From Lates calcarifer (Eukaryota > Chordata > Actinopteri > Centropomidae), in assembly GCF_001640805.2 (NCBI RefSeq), contig NC_066835.1, positions 23,116,172-23,180,171 on the forward strand: DNA of 64,000 bases. The letters run 5' to 3'. Below, piece by piece: positions 56,080 through 64,000 of this stretch. Under the pieces are notes generated by a model. That model was not told where the DNA came from, did no database searches, and saw only the letters and a program-made list of their open reading frames with translations. The translations under genes and the position numbers were made by a program. Position 1 is the first letter of the stretch; each line of letters begins with the position of its first letter.

Positions 56080-56504
56080 AGTGTTCAGCAGTCTCTTCAC
56101 TGAGCTGACGAACTCTCCTCTGATGGAGACGATAAAAACATGACGACAAACAGCAGCAGGTGATTCACACACACTCACACACTCACAGCTTCCTGTTGAC
56201 TGTTGAATTTCATTTTTGAATTTGTCTCATTAATTAATCGGCCTCTGCTCTGATGAAAGTGTTCGTACAGGTCTGACAGGTGTGATAGGTGTGATAGGTG
56301 GTCTCTGGTCTGTGTCTTCTGCTCCTCCTCTGTGTGTGTGTGTGTGTGTGTGTGTGTAGTTGATAGGTCATCTCTCTCCGGTGATTCAAACGAACAGAAA
56401 CAGAAACTCACCTGACTCTGAGCTGAGCTCATTTTTCTCCTGAAGGTGAACCGGGGGGGGTGGGGTGTCCTCTGTCGTCTTCTTCTCTGCTTGTCGTGAA
56501 TAAA

Positions 56505-56548
<44 letters not shown>

Positions 56549-56677
56549 CGTTGTTCGGCCTCGATGTTTATTCAGACAAACTGAGAATAAAGAGAAAGTT
56601 CTCTTTAAAGAAACTTTAAAGCAGGAAACAAACAAGTGTGTTTACTCCTGATGATGTGAGCTGAGTGTAGCTGTGGA

Positions 56678-56710
<33 letters not shown>

Positions 56711-57141
56711 TCCAGCTGCTGCAACATTGACATTTGCCTGTTAATGAGAGCAGAGATAAAAGCAGCAGAGAGGAGCTGCAGGTCGACTCAAACACCATCA
56801 GACAAAGAAAAGGTCAAAACAGTTTCCTCCTGCGTCGTCATTAAACACACACACATCACACAACAACACACACGGTGACCTCTGACCTCTGACAGCTGTT
56901 AATGAAGCAGTACGAGCTGAGTGATGAGACGCAGACAGGAAACAGTCCTCAGGAGGATTTCCTGCACCGACCTCCCAGAATGCATCACTGCAGCTCAGGT
57001 CACCACAACTCCTCACAACTCCCTTCAGTTAGAGTCTGAAATCACTCAGAGGACGATGAACAACTCAGTAAAACTCTCTGACTGTTCTCATTCATCTTCA
57101 TTCAAGTTTTATATAAAAAACTCTTTGAATCGTTTTGTTGA
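55426..57141. other. Intergenic with many CA/TG microsatellites
   Basis: It contains (CA)n or (TG)n at about 55903-55932, 56048-56078, 56333-56357, 56507-56546 and 56681-56709. Short open frames over these are artefacts and no gene is supported. Confidence 0.55.
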
Positions 57142-57390
57142 ACTGTTCAGGTTTATCTGTGGACATGTTGCTACGCTGTTTGTAGAGCGATGTTAGCAAC
57201 TGTTGCTAACAACAGCTAGTCTGAGATACGACTGAATCAGTTCACCTTCATGGTTTAATGTTCCAGGTTTAAAGTGTTTGTGTTAAACTCTAATGTGAAC
57301 AGCTGAGCTGTTCTTCACACCTGAGCTGATTCTGAGCCATGTTTCTCTGGGGAGACGTTACCTCAGACTCTGATGGACATTGAACGCACC
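57142..57390 (+). repeat. Dispersed repeat B, copy 2
   Basis: Near-identical to 46195-46440, with only a few substitutions over about 240 bases. It lies about 400 bases upstream of the cart TATA box. Confidence 0.92.
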
Positions 57391-57773
57391 AATAGTATCC
57401 CACAATGCATCATGAAAAGTAGTGTATAACTGATGGTCATTAACGCTGCATTCAGTTTCTCACAGGACAGTGTTTGTTGTTGTGTCTGTTAGAAACAGGA
57501 ACATCAGTGAGTGAAGCTGCTCCTTCGTCATCGTCACTGATTTAACTTCAGTAAATCAACAGACGACTCATTAAAACTAAACACAGTCTGACCTCTGACC
57601 TCTGAACAACGACCCTCAGGCATCAGGGCGTCGACGTGTATCGACCTGTTGAATATTAACCACTCGGACTCATCATCCATCAGAGGACGAGTCGTGGACA
57701 CGCTCTGCTCTGATGTGCTGAATACATGAATAATGAGCGAGTGTCAGACATCACAGCAGGAGGAGCAGAGGGC

Positions 57774-57780
57774 TATAAAT
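57774..57780 (+). promoter_or_regulatory. cartpt: TATA box of the cart gene
   Basis: TATAAAT within GGGCTATAAATACAGG lies about 230 bases before the start codon. Transcription should begin near 57805. The TTCCATTCTTAG at 57969-57980 could be the end of a 5' UTR intron. Confidence 0.7.
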
Positions 57781-58003
57781 ACAGGAGGAGGAGAAACGCC
57801 GAGCGGCTGAGAGGACGACGACTAACCTGATATTAGACACCACAGAAGAAGAAGAGGCTGAACATCTCCACTGCTCCTGCAGCATCTTTCATTATTTCAG
57901 TTCTGTGAGTTCAGAACTTCATTCACGTTTTACTGAATGTCAATCTGGATTCATCTCTGACTCTGTTCTTCCATTCTTAGGTTTTTTAAATATATTTTTG
58001 AGG

Positions 58004-60555
58004 ATGGAGAGTGTGCGTGCCGTCGTCTACCTGTCCGTCTGTCTGTCCGTGCTGACATCGCTCTGTCAGGGTCAAAGGTCGGTCGACAACCAGCCGCCAT
58101 CGGCACCGGACGAGCCGCTGCTCAGACTCACGACCAGAGAGCTGGTGAGATTAAACTGATTCACAATAAACGTCAAACCTGATTTAACAAATATCAAAGA
58201 ATAAATTCTGCTTTAAACAAAGTGAAATCAGAACTGATAAAGATTTAAATGTGATTAAATCTGATTAAATAATAAAATGGTAAAATTATAGATAATTCAA
58301 ATTGTACGATTTTCAATTAATTGTTTTTACAGTGGTCAAATTTCACATTTTTTAATTAAATTATTAGTCATTAAGTCGAAGAGATTATTGAACAAATGAA
58401 GGTTTTCATACAGAAATATGTCAGAAATATTCCAGATCATTTCAATCATTAACTACACAAATGAAAATGATGAATTAAAGTAATAAATTACATTTTACAT
58501 CAGAGTGAAGGTGAAGAGAAAACGAATTATTATTATTATAATTAAAAACAGTTCAATAAAAATACTGTGAAACGATTCAGAGGAAAGTGAAGGAGATTAG
58601 ATCAGAACTGTTTCAGTTGTTAAAGAATTCAATTCTGATGAATTATATGAAGGTGAAATCTGAACTACTTCAGGTGGAAATTCAAGAATTCTGTCAAATA
58701 TTTTCAGAGAAACTTGAGCTGATCTCCTCAGTTACATGTGTTAACTGATGTCTTACTGTGTGTGTTACTGTGTGTGTGTTACTGTGTGTGTGTTACTGTG
58801 TGTGTTACTGTGTGTGTGTTACTGTGTGTGTTACTGTGTGTGTTACTGTGTGTGTTACTGTGTGTGTTACTGTGTGTGTGTTACTGTGTGTGTTACTGTG
58901 TGTGTGTTACTGTGTGTGTTACTGTGTGTGTGTTACTGTGTGTGTTACTGTGTGTGTTACTGTGTGTGTGTTACTGTGTGTGTTACTGTGTGTGTTACTG
59001 TGTGTGTGTTACTGTGTGTGTTACTGTGTGTGTTACTGTGTGTGTGTTACTGTGTGTGTTACTGTGTGTTACTGTGTGTGTGTTACTGTGTGTGTTACTG
59101 TGTGTGTTACTGTGTGTGTGTTACTGTGTGTGTTACTGTGTGTGTGTTACTGTGTGTGTTACTGTGTGTTACTGTGTGTGTGTTACTGTGTGTGTGTTAC
59201 TGTGTGTGTTACTGTGTGTGTTACTGTGTGTGTGTGTATCTTACTGTGACTGTGTCCAGGCCGAGGCTCTGCAGGGTCTCCTGGATGAAGCCGACAGCAG
59301 CCTCGGTCTCTCTGTGGAGAAGAAAGCCAGTGTCATCCCACGGGTGAGAACATGACTGACAGCTGTCAATCAAACTGTTGCCTCCTGATTATCAGCTGGT
59401 TCCTCTGTCATACAGGAAGTACGATCAGAAAGTTCAGAGACTGTACCTGGGTTATATTTACTGCAGCGACACAGCGCCCCCTGCTGTCCTCATGATGACC
59501 CTGGTCACTGTCGATCTTCCTGGTCCTGGTCCTGGTGACAGAGCTCAGATGTTGAAGCTGAGCGTCACTGAGTCTCTGAACTTTCTGATCGGACCTCAGA
59601 TCGTCGTGTTTCCTGTGACACGTCAACATTAAACACAACTGTGATGAGTTTTAGAGAAGGACCAGTTTTAACTGTCACCAGGTTCATTACACTCACAACA
59701 CTGGTCACATTCACAGAGAATGAACTGACATTTGTTCAGTGTTGAGTTCACTGACTCTGTCCTCCTGTAGAAACCAGACGCTGTCATCTGCTCAGGTCAC
59801 GACTCACTGTTACATACTGTTAACTCTAACAATAAAGCAGATGACGTATGAAGATCAACAGAGTTCAGGTCTTTGTTGTTTTTGTTCTTTCACACAGAAC
59901 GTGAATATTAAAGCCTTTTCACATTCAGACACTGACGCTCCTCTGTGGCTCGTCGTGACAGATTTCAGGATGTTTGTGGGACATTCAGAGATCAGATACC
60001 AGGATCCTCTGACCAGAGTCTGACTGTCTGAGACTGTGATGAGTTCATTCACTGTGAGAAAGCTCAGAAAAATCAACCTCCGTATGAAAAAAAATCATAG
60101 TTTTTTGTTGTCGTCAAAACAAAAACAGCTTGAAAAAATAAACCGACATTAATTAATTGCACGAAAAGAAAAAAGTGATGTTTTTTAGAAGGAGGTTGAT
60201 TTTTCTGAGCTTTCTCACTGTGAATGAACTCATCACAGAGTCTCTGGTCCCACAGACACTTAAACATGGAGGAGTTTCACACCATGATGACAAAGCTCCA
60301 GTAATACCTGCCTCAGGTACGCTGCTGTGGGTCATACCTGAGGGCAGGAACCAGAGACCTGTGTGGTCATTTATGATGCCTTCAGGTACCTACACTCAGC
60401 CCTGTACCTGAAGGCATCATGTGTAACCTCTGCCTCTCTCTGTCTCAGTGTGACGTAGGTGAGCGATGTGCGATGAAACATGGACCTCGCATCGGTCGTC
60501 TGTGCGACTGTCTGAGAGGGACGGCCTGCAACACCTTCTTCCTGCGCTGCTACTG

Positions 60556-60556
<1 letters not shown>
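58004..60556 (+). CDS. cartpt: CART neuropeptide precursor (cocaine- and amphetamine-regulated transcript)
   Basis: Three exons (58004-58144, 59260-59343, 60449-60556) give 110 residues, in the same three-exon layout as vertebrate CART genes. Residues 1 to about 24 form a signal peptide (MESVRAVVYLSVCLSVLTSL). A dibasic KK at 68-69 would release a 41-residue peptide beginning ASVIPRCDVGERC, exactly the length of the mature human CART form. The six cysteines at 76, 82, 94, 96, 102 and 109 match the knot, with GPRIGRLCDC and ACNTFFLRC conserved in pattern. CART is a secreted peptide that controls feeding and stress responses in brain and pituitary. Teleosts carry several cart paralogues and I cannot say which this is. 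Intron 1 ends in a minisatellite and intron 2 holds two strong inverted repeats. Confidence 0.94.
58757..59237 (+). repeat. TGTGTGTTAC minisatellite in cart intron 1
   Basis: About 480 bases of GTGTGTTACT and GTGTGTGTTACT units end 22 bases before the acceptor of exon 2. All three forward frames are open because the unit lacks stops; none is a gene. Confidence 0.96.
60035..60237. mobile_element. Inverted-repeat element C (MITE-like) in cart intron 2
   Basis: Arm 60035-60081 and arm 60191-60237 are reverse complements over 47 bases with a single mismatch, separated by about 109 bases. Partial similarity continues outside (GACCAGAG / CTCTGGTC). A partial relative lies at 28650-28740 in pogz. 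No transposase is present. Confidence 0.8.
60373..60420. repeat. Perfect 17-bp-arm hairpin upstream of cart exon 3
   Basis: ATGATGCCTTCAGGTAC (60373-60389) is exactly reverse-complemented at 60404-60420 with a 14-base loop. It ends 28 bases before exon 3, in the range where a branch point is expected. Confidence 0.95.
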
Positions 60557-60588
<32 letters not shown>

Positions 60589-60789
60589 GTACTTCTGTGT
60601 TTGTGACGACATGATCCCTGACCCTCCAACAGAAGAACTGAGGACCAGACTAAATGTCCTCACTGTGCAGCTCTACAGCTGGTCCTCACAAAGATAGAAG
60701 CGCGCGCACACACACACACCTGACTGTCTCTGCATGTTTCTTTGTTTTAAAGTTTCCGTGTCTGTCCTCAGATTCATTTATTTTTTTTA

Positions 60790-60795
60790 AATAAA
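60790..60795 (+). promoter_or_regulatory. cartpt: Poly(A) signal of cart
   Basis: AATAAA lies about 235 bases after the cart stop codon, followed by a GT-rich stretch. Confidence 0.75.
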
Positions 60796-63373
60796 GTTTG
60801 TTCATAAAGCTGCACGCCTCCACTGACCTCATCATTACACCTGAACAGGTGTTTTCTGCCCTGGGTTCAGTCTGACAGGTGACTAACTCTGTACCTGCCC
60901 CTTATTAAAGAACAAGAAGTCTTTAATGTAGGTGTTGTTCCATCGTTGATGTGAGGTGGATCCTGTCAGAGATGATCTGATCTGAAATCAGAAACACATC
61001 TTTACTGTCAGTGAAAAATAAAGTGGGAATAAAATCATGAGGTTGTAGATACAGAGGTGACAGCGTAAAACGATAATAATGTGAGGTGCAGAGATGGGAG
61101 GTTCGTCCAGTTCCTGGGGTTCATTAGACTTCAGTCTGATCGGTGAAACCAGGCATCTGATCAAATGATCGAGACACTGACGCCTCTGAGAAGCTGTGTG
61201 AAGGTAAAATGACGTTGGTTTGACTTTCTGTAACTTCAGAAATCCAACAGAACATCTCTGAGACTGGAAACATCTGGTTGAATCCAGCTGCTTTCATTCT
61301 GTTTAACACATTTTTGTTCTACAAGAAAAATGAGTCTTTGAACTGAACAAATAATAAGTTTCAGATATGAACCTAAAATCCAAACATCAGAATAAACAGA
61401 AATAACTCATGAAGTCCTAATAATCCTGTGAAAGGCGTCTGTTTATAAGATCCAGTGATCTCTGCTCATTTAAACCTGTTTCTCATGAGAACCTGGACGT
61501 TGTTTGAAGATGAAAAACTGTGAACTGAGGATAAGAGTGTCCCTGAACGCACCATTATGATGACAATGGATTCCTCTCATGTAAAGTTTCCAGGATTTGT
61601 TTCACTGGATCCTCCTGATCGTCCTCCCCCACCCGTCAGTCAAACACCAAGAAACACCTGAGCTTCTAAATGAAACCAGACTGAAGTGGTGACAAACACG
61701 TCAACTCACTGATCCCAGAACAGAAATAAAGGAGGAGGGATGAAAACATGGAGCTGACTCTCCTCCTGACATCTGGTGTTTCCCGTAACAACACTGATCT
61801 AAAAATATGATTGTCAGAGCAGAGACAGACGTTAACACACACAAACATTCCCCAATCAATCATCCTCAATCGATCAGTCCTCCCCGATCAGACCCCCGGT
61901 CGGGCTGATCGGCCCCGAGGCCTCGTCACTCGACAGGCGACGCACACTCTCCTAAAAAAAGACCGAACAGCAGCAGCTTCTCATCAACCTTTATTAAACA
62001 CTGACGCTGACGACAGCAGCCGCAGAGGTGATGGTTCGATTCCCTCCTCACAGCTTCACCTGTCGACCTGATGGAGCAATCAATAAACAGGAAGTGTCTG
62101 TTCAGACTGAGGCTGTGATCAAGTCCTCAACAATAACATTTCTGTCTCCACATTAACAAATTAAAACTGTCCTGAACTCAGTCACTAAAACCTGCAGCTG
62201 GACTGACTCCCTCTTCTTCTACATTCAAATACAGATCACAGCCTCACAAGGCGCCTGTTTAACATACAAACCAGGACTATTTGATCCATCGGTCTGAAGT
62301 CCCTGATTCGACTCAAAACCATCAGTCAACAACTCGTAACTTTTTTCATCTGCCTCACAAACAGCTGCAGCAACAGGCTGCGACTTGTTCCTGTCGTCCT
62401 CAGGTGTCAGGTGAGTTCTACCTGCTGAGAGCTGCACAGGTGAAGCAGAAACCAGCGGAGAGTTCAAACATCATCATCTGTTCTCACTATAACGCAGTCG
62501 AACTGAAAACACAAACCTGAGTCACTGACTAAACTCAGTCGGATACAAACATCTGGCCCAGACCAGATCTGACATTTACAGACGTCCTCAGACCTTGAAC
62601 ATCAAAACCTAATTTCAGACTTTACAAGGACCTGGAGAACCTGGATAAAGGAGCAGGTTTTGGTGACCTGACCGTGGTGATGAAAGCTGGTAGATTATTC
62701 CTCTCTCCCAGCAGAGGATCACAGACCTCCAGCTGCACTCAGAGCCATCGTCCAATCAGAGACGAGCTGCAGCGGCGTCCAGGGAACCTTTAATTCCTGC
62801 GTCGATCAGACGCACGGAAATTATCCACGAGTATCAGAGACAGGATGGCATTTAGCTCAGAGCGCCCAGAGATAAGACGCATTAATTACACACACACACA
62901 GACACACACACAGTCGAGCAGAGAATCTGAGTCCTGTCGTTAGAGAACGGGTCAGAAACAACATGGCTGCTGGGTTCAACTCATGTTTACACTTTTCACT
63001 TGCACTGTTTACATCAGTGTTTTTATTCAGTTCAGGAGAAAGAATATTTTAAACTGAACGTTTTTTTGTTGAGTGAAATAAAGAGTCTGAGTCAAACTGA
63101 AGCTCAGACTCTCTCTCCTTCAGCAGCATGAACTAAACCTCCTCCACAAACTGACCACAGAACAGTTCTTCTCATGTGTAAACTTTAACCCGACAGGATC
63201 AGCAGCAGGATGATGTCATCACAGCGTCCAATGACTGAGCTGCACTCAGCCCATGTGACTGACCTGTGGCTCAGTCTGAAGCTCTGAGGTCTCACCAACA
63301 CACACACACGATAGACGGAGCAGCCGAACGGTTTCTCTTCAGAAAGTAACTGTAGCTGAATGTTTTACCACAG
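60796..63373. other. Intergenic between cart and the zinc-finger remnant
   Basis: No coding exon, RNA gene or clear element is supported. The part nearest 63373 may be former 3' sequence of the zinc-finger gene. Confidence 0.5.
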
Positions 63374-63765
63374 TCAGAGAAGCTGAGTGGTTTCTCCTGA
63401 AGGGTCTCTGGTCTCAGTCCTGTCGTCATCACTGACATCTGTCTCAGAAGAGTCCTCAGTCTGAGGCTGTAAACATGGGTTTGGACCTGGGTTCCTGTCT
63501 GGTCCTGGTCCTCCACAGTCCTCTCTGTTCTCTGAGGACTGAGGTTTCTCTTCATCATCTTCACTCTTCACAGGGACAGGAGTGAAGGTGAACTTGGTGA
63601 TATCAGCCTCCTCCAGCCCTTGAAGCTGCTCTCCCTCCTGACTGCTCCACACTTCCTCCTGTTCCTCTTTAATGTGGGGGGGCTCTGGGTCCTCCTGGTC
63701 CAGACTGGGGCTCCACTCCTGCTGCTCAGGGGGAACCTCTTCTTTCCTCAGCAGCTGCTCAACAT
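63292..63765 (-). pseudogene. Decayed fish C2H2 zinc-finger gene, N-terminal-linker exon plus broken finger
   Basis: After an acceptor (TTTCCTGCAG) the minus strand from 63765 reads the acidic linker of percomorph zinc-finger proteins: DVEQLLRKEEVPPEQQEWSP, EPPHIKEEQEEVWSSQEGEQ and FTFTPVPVKSEDDEEKPQSS. The frame ends in TGA at 63374-63376, just where fingers should begin. In another frame the first finger is visible (SDCGKTFSYSYFLKR). It has lost its first cysteine and runs straight into what looks like the start of another finger (RSAAPS in this frame), as if an internal part was deleted. No further fingers follow. The first exon, usually upstream, would lie beyond 64000. This looks like a pseudogene; a short finger-less product is the alternative. 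Confidence 0.72.
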
Positions 63766-64000
63766 CTGCAGGAAACAGAGGAAAATGTAGAGACAGAAAC
63801 TTGACCTCAGGACAGTTTATTGTCTTGTTTTAAAGTGTAACATGGTCGTCAGTGAGCAGCTGCAGCTCTGGCTCTGTCTCTGCTTCTTGTCTCTGTGGGT
63901 TCATTCAGCACTGAGCAGCTCTGACTACATGTTACTGTATCAGCTACCTCCCAGTCCTCAGGCTTCACCTGCTCACTGACAAACACCACACACAGTCTGA
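63766..64000 (-). other. Upstream intron of the zinc-finger remnant
   Basis: No exon is visible up to the window edge. Confidence 0.5.

Noticed and set aside
58738..59355. 200-residue Cys/Val/Leu/Tyr open frames in three phases
   Set aside because: A minisatellite without stops; only the last 84 bases before 59344 are the real cart exon 2.

Overview
The window looks like ordinary nuclear DNA from a ray-finned fish, most likely a percomorph teleost. The reasons are short introns with GT-AG borders, dense (CA)n/(TG)n microsatellites, typical fish interspersed repeats, fish-type zinc-finger gene remnants and the gene content. No bacterial, viral or CRISPR feature was seen.

Layout, left to right. 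(1) 2.1-9.7 kb, minus strand: plekho1, a PH-domain adaptor, with every coding exon readable and a large Ser-Pro-Arg-rich insertion. (2) 10.9-14.2 kb, minus strand: a six-exon secreted lipocalin of the alpha-1-acid-glycoprotein / fish toxin-binding-protein-like type. (3) 14.2-19.0 kb: LINE and short-repeat debris, including a perfect fold-back palindrome. (4) 20.1-24.7 kb, minus strand: vps45, complete in 15 exons. Its second-last intron holds a minisatellite made of about 30 copies of the exon's own splice donor. (5) 26.4-38.1 kb, plus strand: pogz, complete in 24 coding exons, with C2H2 fingers, an HP1-binding finger, a CENP-B-type HTH and a domesticated pogo transposase domain. (6) 38-44 kb: repeat-rich, with a 1.1-kb (TTTAG)n array. 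(7) 44.1-49.5 kb, plus strand: a small secreted or membrane protein, probably the C1orf54 homologue, with two possible last exons. (8) 49.7-52.1 kb: two telomere-like satellite arrays. (9) 52.2-54.8 kb, minus strand: splice-consistent exons of a protein I cannot name. (10) 57.8-60.8 kb, plus strand: a CART neuropeptide gene with TATA box and poly(A) signal. (11) 63.4-63.8 kb, minus strand: a decayed zinc-finger gene.

The genes do not form one pathway. They look like a fragment of conserved synteny with human 1q21 (PLEKHO1, VPS45, C1orf54 and POGZ all lie there), plus teleost-specific neighbours. The exon phases of plekho1 (679 aa), the lipocalin (212 aa), vps45 (568 aa), pogz (1262 aa), the C1orf54 candidate (120 aa) and cart (110 aa) each add up to an uninterrupted frame. 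That is the main internal check on these models. Lengths of human proteins are quoted from general knowledge.
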